From the NCBI GenBank assembly GCA_910589305.1, contig CAJUTV010000010.1:114681-149862 (forward strand): DNA of 35,182 bases, in the 5' to 3' direction. The position numbers were made by a program, and so were the translations under genes. Positions 1 through 8,760 of this stretch are shown one piece after another. This stretch comes from an uncultured Lachnospira sp. (GTDB taxonomy: Bacteria > Bacillota > Clostridia > Lachnospirales > Lachnospiraceae). Under the pieces are notes generated by a model. The model searched no databases. It was not told where the DNA came from and saw nothing but the letters and a program-made list of their open reading frames with translations. Position 1 is the first letter of the stretch, and every line of letters begins with the position of its first letter.

Positions 1-112
1 TTCTGGCTTCTCACCATGTAAAATTTAGGATATTATAACCACACCACAGCTATAGTATAAAAGTTTGCTTCGTAAACTTCTGACCACTCACTATGTAAAA
101 ATTAGAACATTA
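1..112. repeat. Imperfect direct repeat with a short hairpin upstream of mutY
   Basis: About 35 bases at 1-35 recur imperfectly at 78-112; shared parts include TTCTG at the start, CTCAC, ATGTAAAA and TTAG. Between the copies, 61-79 can fold into a hairpin with AAGTTT and AAACTT arms. The second copy ends about 20 bases before the mutY start codon, so the pair may lie in the mutY leader. The meaning is unknown, and the left copy touches the window edge, so more copies could lie outside. Confidence 0.45.
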
Positions 113-131
113 AAAATAAAGGAAATAAATC

Positions 132-1187
132 ATGTCGGATTATCATTTAGAAAATATTGTCGAACCCTTATTAACATGGTATAAAAAAAATGCACGAATT
201 TTGCCATGGCGTGAAAATACAGAACCTTATCGCATCTGGATTTCAGAAATTATGTTGCAGCAAACTCGTGTGGATACGGTGATAGCATATTATAAAAAAT
301 TTTTACAAGCATTTCCAACTATACAAGATTTAGCTGCATGTGAAGATGAACAACTTATGAAATTGTGGGAAGGTCTTGGCTATTATTCCCGCGCCAAAAA
401 TTTAAAAAAGGCGGCACAAGTAATCTGTGACGATTATGAGGGGCAATTTCCTACTGAATTTGACATTGTTATCAAACTTCCTGGTATAGGAACTTATACG
501 GCTGGTGCTATCTGTTCTATTGCATTTGGTAAAAAGACTGCCGCCGTAGATGGCAATGTACTCCGCGTCATTACTAGACTGACAAAAAATCCAACAGACA
601 TTATGAACGCTAAATTTAGAGAGGAAGTTAAGAAAAATTTAGAGGCTATTTACCCAAAAGACCAATGTGGCAATTTTACACAAAGTCTAATGGAATTAGG
701 TGCTGTAATCTGCACTCCGAACGGCGCGCCAAAATGTGATGAATGTCCATTAAAAGAATATTGTCTTGCATACAAAGAAAAACGCCAGATGGAATTTCCT
801 GTAAAGAAAAAGAAAGCAGAACGAAAAATTGAAAATAAAACCGTTTTTATTTTGTGTTATAATAATAATATCGCTATAAGCAAACGGGAACAAGAGGGCT
901 TATTAGGCGGTATGTGGGAATTTCCAAATGTTGATAAAACACTTTCAAAAAAAGAAGTTAAAGAATGGCTCTTACAACAGGAAATAATGACTGCAAAAAT
1001 ACAAGCCGCCTTTAAGAAAAAACATATTTTTTCTCATATAGAATGGCATATGAATTGCTTTATTGTTTTATGTGATTCTAAGGGAAATAATAATAACTTA
1101 AAATGGGTCTCAAGAAAACAGCTTGAAGAAGAAATTGCACTTCCCACTGCATTTAAAAAAATCTATAAAGAAATTGGAGATATATAA
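132..1187 (+). CDS. mutY: A/G-specific adenine glycosylase MutY
   Basis: This DNA repair enzyme removes adenine mispaired with 8-oxoguanine and so prevents G:C to T:A changes. The 351-residue protein has the expected order of parts. The N-terminal glycosylase domain carries the SEIMLQQT segment with the catalytic glutamate. A helix-hairpin-helix (LPGIGTYTAG, near residue 115) is followed by VDGNV with the catalytic aspartate. A four-cysteine [4Fe-4S] loop lies near residues 193-212, and the C-terminal NUDIX-like domain includes GGMWEFP, which reads 8-oxoguanine. The first two cluster cysteines are separated by seven residues, one more than in the classical C-X6-C-X2-C-X5-C pattern. AAAGGAAAT precedes the ATG. 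It is the only clear plus-strand protein gene here and converges on the ATPase/TOPRIM pair. Confidence 0.96.
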   Translation: MSDYHLENIVEPLLTWYKKNARILPWRENTEPYRIWISEIMLQQTRVDTVIAYYKKFLQAFPTIQDLAACEDEQLMKLWEGLGYYSRAKNLKKAAQVICDDYEGQFPTEFDIVIKLPGIGTYTAGAICSIAFGKKTAAVDGNVLRVITRLTKNPTDIMNAKFREEVKKNLEAIYPKDQCGNFTQSLMELGAVICTPNGAPKCDECPLKEYCLAYKEKRQMEFPVKKKKAERKIENKTVFILCYNNNIAISKREQEGLLGGMWEFPNVDKTLSKKEVKEWLLQQEIMTAKIQAAFKKKHIFSHIEWHMNCFIVLCDSKGNNNNLKWVSRKQLEEEIALPTAFKKIYKEIGDI

Positions 1188-1198
1188 ATATTTTTTAA

Positions 1199-1229
1199 AT
1201 TCAAATAAATAAATTTATTTAGCTTGAAT
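1199..1229. terminator. Weak inverted repeat between convergent mutY and TOPRIM gene
   Basis: ATTCAA at 1199-1204 pairs with TTGAAT at 1224-1229, and the AT-rich inside can also pair. It sits between two genes whose 3' ends face each other, where a bidirectional terminator is expected. There is no clean T-run on either side, so the call is tentative. Confidence 0.3.
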
Positions 1230-1272
1230 ATATATGTAGAATATAAAATTATTCAAAAATATAAACATGCTA

Positions 1273-1959
1273 TTATAAGATTGGATTTTCTTTGAAATAA
1301 ATATTTAAGTTTGTATGTCGTTCTAATGAATGTAAACCTTTTTTTATATATCTCCAAGATAATGGAAAACTTTCAGGAACTCCATTAACCACCTCCATAT
1401 TCAAATAGTCAATAAACGCTTTTTCTTTTCCTATAAACTGCTCATAAAATTTATCAGCATATCTTATCTTTTCTTCATCATCTAAATTCAGTTTATTATA
1501 TAACGCATGGTCTAAATTACTTGATAAATAATAACAGCAATATTGTATTCCCTTAATCTTATCACATGTAAGAAGATAGTCTATCATTTCTTTTTTATGT
1601 CTATTTCTATTTATTACCCTCTGTACATTTTTACAAGAAATACTTTTTGTTGAATAAATAAATTGCTCACTTGTTCCTTGCACAACACAAGAATCTTCTA
1701 TATATGTTCCATCTGTATCAAATATTTGCACTATTTGCCATATATCAGTAAGTTTCAATTTTTTATCTTTCAAATAACTATTTACATGTTTATAAATTTC
1801 TATTTCTATATTGCTTTTATTTATATTTTCATCTGATGTAATATCTCCATGTGTAAATTCAAAATGAATTTGCTTATATTTATATATCTTTTTAAAAATA
1901 TTTTCTAATGCTCTTTTATCTGTACCACCTTCAACAATAAATACAACTACTTTATTCAC
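1273..1959 (-). CDS. TOPRIM-like (RloB/AbiLii/DUF4435-type) putative nuclease partner
   Basis: This 228-residue protein looks like a small TOPRIM-fold enzyme. It opens with a hydrophobic strand followed by E10-G-G-T-D (VFIVEGGTDKRAL). A second strand then ends in D81-T-D83 (IVQIFDTDG), giving the glutamate and DxD metal ligands expected of TOPRIM nucleases. A later SSNLDHAL segment near 146-153 and a C-terminal SWRYIKKG...SLERHTN stretch resemble small proteins paired with ABC-type ATPases. The GTG start follows AAGGGGAT. The gene begins 28 bases after the ATPase gene on the same strand, so they are probably co-transcribed. By analogy with RloA/RloB, AbiL and PARIS pairs it may be the toxic effector of an anti-phage system, but the exact family is not certain. 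A general OLD-like nuclease subunit is the alternative. Confidence 0.62.
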   Translation of the reverse strand: MNKVVVFIVEGGTDKRALENIFKKIYKYKQIHFEFTHGDITSDENINKSNIEIEIYKHVNSYLKDKKLKLTDIWQIVQIFDTDGTYIEDSCVVQGTSEQFIYSTKSISCKNVQRVINRNRHKKEMIDYLLTCDKIKGIQYCCYYLSSNLDHALYNKLNLDDEEKIRYADKFYEQFIGKEKAFIDYLNMEVVNGVPESFPLSWRYIKKGLHSLERHTNLNIYFKENPIL

Positions 1960-1987
1960 AAAAAATTTATCCCCTTTTATATTATTG

Positions 1988-3463
1988 TTAAAATTTATTT
2001 TTATTTAAAAATTCTATAAATTCAGAAGAAAAATCAATTTTTACATTATTTTCTTCTAAATTTCCAGCTTTCCTAAAAGCATATCCCATATCTTGGAGTT
2101 CTGTATCATCATAAACTTTTTCTTTTTGTCCGCCTAAAACAATAGTCCTTATATAAAAATCTCTACGATTATGTGTCTTTTCTATTCCTTGAAGAGAAAT
2201 GTATCTATTTTCAGCGTTTATTGTTGAACAAATAATATTTTTCTTATCAAGCTTTTCCATAATCCTTAAGTTATGAGATGTAAATATTAATTGCCCTTTT
2301 GCTTCCTCAGCTAAAACACCAATTAATTCGCCTAACAAATACTCAAAAATTCCTGCATCTAATTCATCTACCACCAAACATACACTTGGATTATTATATA
2401 ATGAAATTAAATAATTTAATAAAGATACAATTCTTTTAATACCTTCAGATTCATATTTTGTAAGAAATCTTTTGCCATCTCTATTAGAATACACTTCCAC
2501 TTGAACAATATTGATACCCTCTTTATTTGTTTCTTCATTTGTTTTGACAAGTTCTATTGATAAATTAGATATAATGGATTTTAAGGCAATGTTAATTGCA
2601 GCAATAATATTTTTAAGTTTACTAAAAATTTCTTCTGTAAATTCTCCTCTTCCATTAATAAATAATGGAATACAACCTTGCATAATTTCATTTTCAGACT
2701 CTGTATGAACATTTACAGGAATAAACTCACTTGAATAATTTACTCCTAATTGGTTTACTTTTACTACTTGAAATTTCATTCTAGCAAATTCAAATAAAGC
2801 TTTTACTATGTCTGAAAAAACAATTTCTTCCTCATTTTGATTTTCACTTTCTAAAGATTTATTAATTACTTTGTTAAAAAATAAAGATACATTTTTTTGA
2901 GCACAAAATACAGCAAGATTTTGTATTGAATGAAAAAATCGTATTTTACTAAGCTTGCTTTTATTGTTAGAAATAACATATGCTGGCGTATTTTCCAAAA
3001 TAGATTGTGTATCATAATATGGATTTGAAAAAATGACATTTCTTTCTGTTTTCCAAGAAGCCCCCCTCTGCCAGTAACTAATGCTTTCAGAATAAATTTG
3101 TATTTTTTTCTCTTCTACGCATTTTTTTAATAGTAATTTATATTTAGCTTTATATTTTTTTTGACCACATTCAATATAAAAAACTGTTGATAACTCCATT
3201 TTTTTGTTATTATCAAACATTCCTTCATACTCATTATATGAAATTGTGCTGCCGCTCATAATATGTTGTAAAATATCTAATGCTTCAATAATAGCCGTTT
3301 TTCCTGAACCATTTTGTCCATATATTCCATTAATATCGGATTGCATTAGCTCTGCTCGATGTTCGGCATTTGAATAATTTACATATTTTATATCCCCATA
3401 TTTAACATTTTTAAAATTTTTTAATTCTGATTCTATTATTCTAACTAAATATTTTTCTTTCAT
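1988..3463 (-). CDS. OLD/RloA-like AAA (ABC-type) ATPase, first gene of a two-gene module
   Basis: This is a 491-residue ATPase of the SMC/ABC-like group found in OLD, GajA, AriA and AbiLi proteins. A Walker A motif, GQNGSGKT, lies near residues 49-56. A signature-like SEGIKRI comes near 340, then Walker B, CLVVDELD, near 362-369, and an H-loop histidine in FTSHN near 397. The long middle part has no recognised motif. The ATG with AAAGGG ten bases upstream is preferred over the TTG two codons earlier. Unlike GajA there is no fused TOPRIM domain; that function appears to be in the next gene. The likely role is sensing and gating of a nuclease effector in phage defence, inferred from architecture only. 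It is very AT-rich, like the adjoining accessory DNA. Confidence 0.75.
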   Translation of the reverse strand: MKEKYLVRIIESELKNFKNVKYGDIKYVNYSNAEHRAELMQSDINGIYGQNGSGKTAIIEALDILQHIMSGSTISYNEYEGMFDNNKKMELSTVFYIECGQKKYKAKYKLLLKKCVEEKKIQIYSESISYWQRGASWKTERNVIFSNPYYDTQSILENTPAYVISNNKSKLSKIRFFHSIQNLAVFCAQKNVSLFFNKVINKSLESENQNEEEIVFSDIVKALFEFARMKFQVVKVNQLGVNYSSEFIPVNVHTESENEIMQGCIPLFINGRGEFTEEIFSKLKNIIAAINIALKSIISNLSIELVKTNEETNKEGINIVQVEVYSNRDGKRFLTKYESEGIKRIVSLLNYLISLYNNPSVCLVVDELDAGIFEYLLGELIGVLAEEAKGQLIFTSHNLRIMEKLDKKNIICSTINAENRYISLQGIEKTHNRRDFYIRTIVLGGQKEKVYDDTELQDMGYAFRKAGNLEENNVKIDFSSEFIEFLNKNKF

Positions 3464-3641
3464 AATCAAATGCCCTTTTTATATAATTAATACTATTTAT
3501 TGTTTTTTATTTATTATTTTTTATATTTATATCAAATATGTTACATCAATTCCGATAAAATGTCCATTTTTATTTATTTTTCTTTTATAGTATTACCATC
3601 TATTTTATAAAATATTATACATATAACTTAATAAAAAATAT

Positions 3642-4205
3642 TTATTTTTTTATACCATATTCTATTTTTGCACATTTTGTATATTTTAAAACAAATGCAC
3701 TTTTTGCTTCTGTATATGCATCTCGATTATGTTCATATTTCTTCCAAAGACAGCATTTTAACTTTTCATACTCTTGTGCAAGAATGGGATAATTATTCAT
3801 ATAATCACGAAAATATAATTCATCATTATCACCAAAATAACGCAAATGCAAATGAAAGACTTTTTCTGCAAAACCTTTATCTGTATATCCTTTGTTAAAA
3901 GATTTCCTATTTTCTTGTTCAGACATACATATATAACCATTGTTTTCAAGCTTTTCTTTTATATCTCCCATAAAACTATATTCAGGAATTTCAACTAAAA
4001 TATCAATAATCGGTTTTGCCATAATAGAATGGATTGCTGTACTTCCAATATGGTTTATCTTCAAATCTATACCATGCAAAATAATCGTTATTCTTTCTTT
4101 TTCTTCTTCATACCAATCATGCCAACAATCTTTATGTTCACTAAGTATAATTGGAAATAACGCCCATAATTCTTCTAAAGTCATTTCAGATAAGGATTTG
4201 CTCAC
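3642..4205 (-). CDS. GrpB family (UPF0157) nucleotidyltransferase-fold protein
   Basis: The 187-residue protein carries the GrpB family hallmark HIGSTAI (residues 52-58) followed by KPIIDILVEIP (64-74), a minimal nucleotidyltransferase fold with a GS pair and a DxxVE-like acidic strand. The family is widespread in Firmicutes and sometimes fused to dephospho-CoA kinase, but its substrate is not established. Translation starts at GTG behind GGAGGTTTAAT. It begins 26 bases after the split-barrel gene in the same direction, so the two may be co-transcribed; no shared pathway is evident. Confidence 0.85.
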   Translation of the reverse strand: MSKSLSEMTLEELWALFPIILSEHKDCWHDWYEEEKERITIILHGIDLKINHIGSTAIHSIMAKPIIDILVEIPEYSFMGDIKEKLENNGYICMSEQENRKSFNKGYTDKGFAEKVFHLHLRYFGDNDELYFRDYMNNYPILAQEYEKLKCCLWKKYEHNRDAYTEAKSAFVLKYTKCAKIEYGIKK

Positions 4206-4231
4206 ATTAAACCTCCATAAAATTGAAACAG

Positions 4232-4648
4232 CTAAAACTCATACCTTGTGCCATGTGAAAGTAATAACCCATCTGTCAATTCCACACATAAAATTATTGT
4301 ATTTTCATCATCAAAATTCGTATGTCCATTGTCAATCCATTCTGCAAAAACACATCTTAATTTTTCAGCTATCATAGAATTTTCTTTTTTTCCAAAATAA
4401 CCCAGATTAATACCTTTTCCATGTGCCATAAACCAATCACTAGCTACCGCAACTACGGGATTATCTGCTATATGTTTCATCTTATTTGAACGTGCATATG
4501 TAATAATATAAAATGCACCATCTTCATAATAGGCATTTACATATCGAACATAAGGCACCTCATTTTCTACTGTCGCCAATGCAATAATTGTATCTTTTCC
4601 AAAACGTTCAATCATTATCTTTTCAGCTTCTTGATTTAATTTTTTCAT
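4232..4648 (-). CDS. Pyridoxamine 5'-phosphate oxidase family (FMN split-barrel) protein
   Basis: This small 138-residue protein fits the FMN-binding split-barrel family. It has an N-terminal helix (EKIMIERFGKDTIIALATV), then PYVRYVNAYYEDGAFYI and the typical SNKMKHIADNPVVAVA segment. Members bind flavin or F420 and reduce small molecules or act as general-stress flavoproteins. The true substrate cannot be read from the sequence, and pyridoxamine phosphate oxidation itself is unlikely at this size. The start chosen is the ATG behind AGGAGATAATTTA (MKKLNQ); an upstream ATG seven codons earlier has no spaced ribosome binding site. Confidence 0.82.
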   Translation of the reverse strand: MKKLNQEAEKIMIERFGKDTIIALATVENEVPYVRYVNAYYEDGAFYIITYARSNKMKHIADNPVVAVASDWFMAHGKGINLGYFGKKENSMIAEKLRCVFAEWIDNGHTNFDDENTIILCVELTDGLLLSHGTRYEF

Positions 4649-4689
4649 TAAATTATCTCCTTTACACATTTTGATTATAACTTTATTTT

Positions 4690-4890
4690 TTATTCACATA
4701 TAAACTTAATATAGCATATAGCTAAAACTTTTTGTTCTATTTGCTCCACTATATAATCTACATTTTGTTCAGCAGTAATACTTGTTTCTTTCAGCACATC
4801 TGAGAAATCTTTTTACCAGCGTTTCATTGCTTCTTCCTCAAACTCATAACAATTGGACTTCGTTTGATGTCTTCTTAGTATTTGTTCAAT
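4690..4890 (-). pseudogene. Decayed gene fragment with one in-frame stop
   Basis: On the minus strand a frame runs from 4890 to the stop at 4690-4692. It is interrupted only by one TAA at 4813-4815. Before the stop it reads as charged, protein-like sequence ending EFEEEAMKRW; after it, KDFSDVLKETSITAEQN and a further helix-like part. There is no start codon, because a stop lies directly upstream. The composition looks like the C-terminal helical part of a lost gene. No family is recognised, and chance openness in AT-rich DNA is a real alternative. Confidence 0.35.
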
Positions 4891-4892
4891 TT

Positions 4893-5166
4893 ATACACCC
4901 TTTACTATAATACTAACGCAATTTATTTTACATTAAAAAAATTGAATTTAATAAACATTCTATTCTCCATACAAACAAAGATTGAATGTATTATATCTTT
5001 TGATATTATATCGAATCATATTTGTATAATATTTTTTCTATAATAAAAAAATAAATCCCACAAAAAACACTACTACTGGTGTAATTATACCAATTTTACA
5101 CTCTATTTGCTACTATTACCACTATAAAAGAATATGGCAGCCGCCAAAACCCCAAAAATGAGCATT
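4893..5166. other. AT-rich intergenic stretch without a recognisable gene
   Basis: Between the decayed fragment and the tuf terminator I find no gene with both a start and a ribosome binding site. A short hydrophobic minus-strand run ending FFVGFIFLL lies near 5048-5110, but it has stops directly upstream and no start codon. Confidence 0.5.
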
Positions 5167-5167
5167 T

Positions 5168-5206
5168 AAAAACCGCAACCCCCTTGATTTCTCAAAGGAT
5201 TGCGGC
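5168..5206 (-). terminator. Intrinsic terminator of tuf
   Basis: Read on the minus strand, CCGCAA pairs with TTGCGG, and the inner CC/GG and TTGA/TCAA pairs close a GAAA loop. The stem is followed directly by TTTTT. It begins about 34 bases after the tuf stop codon. Confidence 0.88.
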
Positions 5207-5239
5207 ATTCATTATTAATATTTAATTTTATATCAATAA

Positions 5240-6433
5240 TTATTCAACAATAGTAGCAACTGCACCAGAACCAACTGTTCTACCACCCTCACGGATAGCG
5301 AAACGAAGACCCTGCTCCATAGCAACTCTATGGATAAGTTCTACTGTCATTTCTACGTTATCACCAGGCATACACATTTCTGTGCCGCTTGGAAGTTCAC
5401 AAACACCTGTTACGTCTGTTGTTCTGAAATAGAACTGTGGACGATAGTTGTTGAAGAATGGTGTATGACGACCACCTTCGTCCTTTGTCAATACATAAAC
5501 TTGAGCTGTAAACTTCTTGTGTGGTGTAACTGAACTTGGCTTACAAAGAACCTGACCTCTTTCGATATCATCTCTTTGAACACCTCTAAGAAGAGCGCCA
5601 ATGTTATCACCAGGCTGTGCCTCATCAAGAAGCTTTCTGAACATTTCAATACCTGTAACAACAACTTTACGTGTCTCATCAGTAATACCAACAATTTCAA
5701 CTTCCTCATTAACGTGAAGGATACCTCTTTCTACTCTACCAGTAGCAACAGTACCACGACCTGTAATTGAGAATACGTCCTCTACAGGCATAAGAAATGG
5801 CTTGTCTGTCTCTCTCTCTGGGTCTGGAACATACTCATCAATTGTGTGCATAAGCTCAAGAATCTTATCGCCCCACTCGCTGTTAGGGTCTTCAAGAGCC
5901 TTAAGAGCTGAACCTTGAATAATAGGTGTGTCATCACCAGGGAAATCATAATCATTAAGAAGCTCTCTGATTTCCATATCTACAAGTTCTAAAAGTTCTG
6001 GGTCATCAACCATATCACACTTGTTCATAAATACAACGATATATGGAACACCAACCTGACGAGCAAGAAGGATATGTTCTCTTGTCTGAGCCATAACACC
6101 ATCAGTAGCAGCAACAACAAGGATACCAGCATCCATCTGAGCTGCACCAGTAATCATGTTCTTAACGTAGTCCGCATGGCCTGGACAGTCAACGTGTGCA
6201 TAGTGTCTCTTCTCTGTCTCATACTCAACGTGTGCTGTAGAGATTGTAATACCTCTTTCTCTTTCTTCTGGTGCCTTATCAATATTTTCAAAGGCAACAG
6301 CCTCACCTGTACCAAGTCTTGCATGAAGTGTCTTTGTAATAGCGGCTGTCAATGTAGTCTTACCATGATCTACGTGTCCAATTGTACCAATATTGCAATG
6401 TGGTTTTGTTCTCTCAAATTTAGCCTTTGCCAT
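5240..6433 (-). CDS. tuf: Translation elongation factor Tu
   Basis: EF-Tu carries aminoacyl-tRNA to the ribosome as a GTP complex. The 397-residue protein has the G1 motif GHVDHGKT (residues 19-26), the switch region RGITIST, DCPGH, and NKCD for guanine recognition. Domains 2 and 3 follow and end in a GGRTVGSGAVATIVE-type tail. The ATG lies behind AAGGAGGATTTTAAAC. It is the last gene of the str cluster but has its own promoter at 6514-6542 and its own terminator, so it is probably made partly independently of fusA. Length and motifs are fully normal. Confidence 0.99.
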   Translation of the reverse strand: MAKAKFERTKPHCNIGTIGHVDHGKTTLTAAITKTLHARLGTGEAVAFENIDKAPEERERGITISTAHVEYETEKRHYAHVDCPGHADYVKNMITGAAQMDAGILVVAATDGVMAQTREHILLARQVGVPYIVVFMNKCDMVDDPELLELVDMEIRELLNDYDFPGDDTPIIQGSALKALEDPNSEWGDKILELMHTIDEYVPDPERETDKPFLMPVEDVFSITGRGTVATGRVERGILHVNEEVEIVGITDETRKVVVTGIEMFRKLLDEAQPGDNIGALLRGVQRDDIERGQVLCKPSSVTPHKKFTAQVYVLTKDEGGRHTPFFNNYRPQFYFRTTDVTGVCELPSGTEMCMPGDNVEMTVELIHRVAMEQGLRFAIREGGRTVGSGAVATIVE

Positions 6434-6513
6434 TGTTTAAAATCCTCCTTAAAAAATCACTTAAATTTACCATCAATGTGGTTTCGCTTGTCGCATTTTC
6501 ATAGCTGATTTCT

Positions 6514-6542
6514 ATTATATTTCATTTTCCAATATTTTTCAA
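6514..6542 (-). promoter_or_regulatory. Sigma-A type promoter for tuf
   Basis: On the minus strand TTGAAA (6537-6542) and TATAAT (6514-6519) are 17 bases apart. The start codon is about 80 bases downstream, giving a leader of roughly 70 bases. A promoter here lets tuf be expressed above the rest of the str operon. Confidence 0.8.
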
Positions 6543-6563
6543 CTATATTTTTTATAATCAATA

Positions 6564-8681
6564 TTACTTGCTTTTTGCAGCAATTACTTTGTCTTGGATT
6601 GACTTTGGTGCCTGCTCATATTTCTCAAAGAACATTGAATAGTTACCACGTCCCTGTGTCTTAGAACGAAGGTCTGTAGAGTAACCAAACATTTCTGAGA
6701 GCGGTACATAAGCTCTTACAATCTTACCGCCGCCTAAATCGTCCATACCTTCTATACGTCCGCGGCGAGAATTGATATCACCAATTACATCACCCATATA
6801 TTCCTCTGGCATTGTAACTTCAACCTTCATAATTGGCTCTAACAATGCTGCTCCGCCTTTTTGCATAGCATCCTTAAATGCCATAGAGCCTGCAATCTTA
6901 AATGCCATTTCTGAAGAATCGACTTCATGGTACGAACCATCATAAACTGTTGCATGAACACCAAGTACTGGGAATCCTGCAAGAATACCCGCATTTGATG
7001 CCTCCTCAATACCTTCGCCAACGGCTGGGATATATTCCTTAGGAATAGCACCACCAACGACTTCAGAATCAAACTTAAAGTGTTCTTCACCATTTGGATC
7101 CATTGGCTCAAAACGTACCTTACAGTGACCATACTGACCACGACCGCCTGACTGTTTTGCATACTTGCTGTCAACATCAACAGGCTTTGTAAAGCACTCT
7201 TTATAAGCAACTTGAGGTGCGCCGACATTCGCATCAACCTTAAATTCACGAAGAAGTCTGTCAACAATAATCTCAAGGTGAAGCTCACCCATACCTGCAA
7301 TAATTGTTTGACCAGTCTCTTGGTCTGTATGAGCGCGGAATGTTGGGTCTTCTTCAGCAAGTTTTGCTAAAGCTTCACCCATCTTGCCTTGGTCATTCTT
7401 TGTCTTAGGCTCAATAGCAAGCTCAATAACTGGCTCTGGAAATTCCATAGACTCAAGAATAACTGGATGCTGCTCGTCACAGATTGTATCACCTGTTGTT
7501 GTAAACTTAAAGCCTACAGCAGCGGCAATATCACCTGAATAAACCTTTGAAAGTTCTTCTCTCTTGTTTGCATGCATCTGAAGGATACGACCAACTCTCT
7601 CCTTCTTTCCCTTTGTTGCATTTAATACATATGAACCTGAGTTCAATGTACCTGAATATACTCTAAAGAATGCAAGCTTACCAACAAATGGGTCTGCCAT
7701 AATCTTAAATGCAAGTGCTGAAAATGGTTCCTCATCTGATGAATGTCTTGTAACTTCATTGCCTTCATCATCAACACCTGTAATATCTGGAATATCTGTA
7801 GGTGCTGGCATAAATTCAAGAACGGCATCAAGAAGCTTTTGAACGCCCTTGTTTCTGTAAGCTGAACCACAACATACAGGAACAGCACTACATTCACATG
7901 TTGCCCTTCTAAGAACCTTTTTCATCTCTTCAACAGATGGTTCCTCTCCTTCAAGATACATCATCATAAGGTCGTCATCAAGCTCACAAATCTTCTCTAC
8001 AAGCACTGTATGATACTCTTCTGCTTGTTCTTTCATATCATCTGGAATAGCAACAACAGAAATATCATCACCCTTATCATCATTGTAAATATATGCCTGC
8101 ATCTCAAAAAGGTCAATAATTCCCTTAAAATCATCTTCTTTTCCAATTGGAATTTGAAGACAGATTGCATTCTTTCCTAATCTATTTCTAATCTGGTCTA
8201 CTGCACCATAGAAATTTGCGCCTAAGATATCCATCTTATTGATAAATGCCATTCTAGGCACGTTGTATGTGTCTGCCTGACGCCATACATTTTCTGACTG
8301 TGGCTCAACGCCACCCTTTGCACAGAATACACCAACAGCACCATCAAGTACTCTAAGTGAACGCTCAACCTCAACTGTGAAGTCAACGTGACCAGGAGTA
8401 TCAATAATATTAATACGATGCTCTAATGCACCTGGCATAGCTTTTGTTTCCTTCTCTAATGTCCAATGACATGTAGTAGCGGCTGAAGTAATTGTGATAC
8501 CTCTCTCCTGCTCCTGCTCCATCCAGTCCATAGTAGCAGTACCTTCGTGAGTATCACCGATTTTATAGTTAACACCAGTATAATAAAGTATACGCTCTGT
8601 CAATGTCGTCTTACCGGCATCAATATGCGCCATAATACCTATATTTCTGGTTCTCTCCAATGGATATTCTCTTCCAGCCAT
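6564..8681 (-). CDS. fusA: Translation elongation factor G
   Basis: EF-G is the GTPase that drives translocation on the ribosome and helps recycle it. The 705-residue product has AHIDAGKTT (residues 18-26), RGITITSAA in switch I, DTPGH (94-98) and NKMD (148-151), followed by the usual domains II to V. The C-terminal region includes RRGRIEGMDD, typical of domain V. The start is an ATG behind AGGAGGGTTTACC, about 80 bases after rpsG. Gene order rpsL-rpsG-fusA-tuf is the classical str operon. Nothing in the motif regions suggests a paralogue such as the tetracycline protection protein. Confidence 0.99.
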   Translation of the reverse strand: MAGREYPLERTRNIGIMAHIDAGKTTLTERILYYTGVNYKIGDTHEGTATMDWMEQEQERGITITSAATTCHWTLEKETKAMPGALEHRINIIDTPGHVDFTVEVERSLRVLDGAVGVFCAKGGVEPQSENVWRQADTYNVPRMAFINKMDILGANFYGAVDQIRNRLGKNAICLQIPIGKEDDFKGIIDLFEMQAYIYNDDKGDDISVVAIPDDMKEQAEEYHTVLVEKICELDDDLMMMYLEGEEPSVEEMKKVLRRATCECSAVPVCCGSAYRNKGVQKLLDAVLEFMPAPTDIPDITGVDDEGNEVTRHSSDEEPFSALAFKIMADPFVGKLAFFRVYSGTLNSGSYVLNATKGKKERVGRILQMHANKREELSKVYSGDIAAAVGFKFTTTGDTICDEQHPVILESMEFPEPVIELAIEPKTKNDQGKMGEALAKLAEEDPTFRAHTDQETGQTIIAGMGELHLEIIVDRLLREFKVDANVGAPQVAYKECFTKPVDVDSKYAKQSGGRGQYGHCKVRFEPMDPNGEEHFKFDSEVVGGAIPKEYIPAVGEGIEEASNAGILAGFPVLGVHATVYDGSYHEVDSSEMAFKIAGSMAFKDAMQKGGAALLEPIMKVEVTMPEEYMGDVIGDINSRRGRIEGMDDLGGGKIVRAYVPLSEMFGYSTDLRSKTQGRGNYSMFFEKYEQAPKSIQDKVIAAKSK

Positions 8682-8760
8682 CGGTAAACCCTCCTAATTT
8701 TGTATTCAATAACTTTATTGCATAAGATTTTATTGATTACATACAATCTATGCAATTCTA

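Noticed and set aside
3940..4377. Plus-strand frame of 145 codons spanning two genes
   Set aside because: It is antisense to the GrpB and split-barrel genes, which have clear family motifs and ribosome binding sites.
5048..5110. Hydrophobic minus-strand fragment ending FFVGFIFLL
   Set aside because: It has stops just upstream and no start codon, so chance in AT-rich DNA is more likely than a gene.
6839..7360. Minus-strand frame of 173 codons inside fusA
   Set aside because: It is an out-of-frame shadow of the strongly conserved EF-G sequence.
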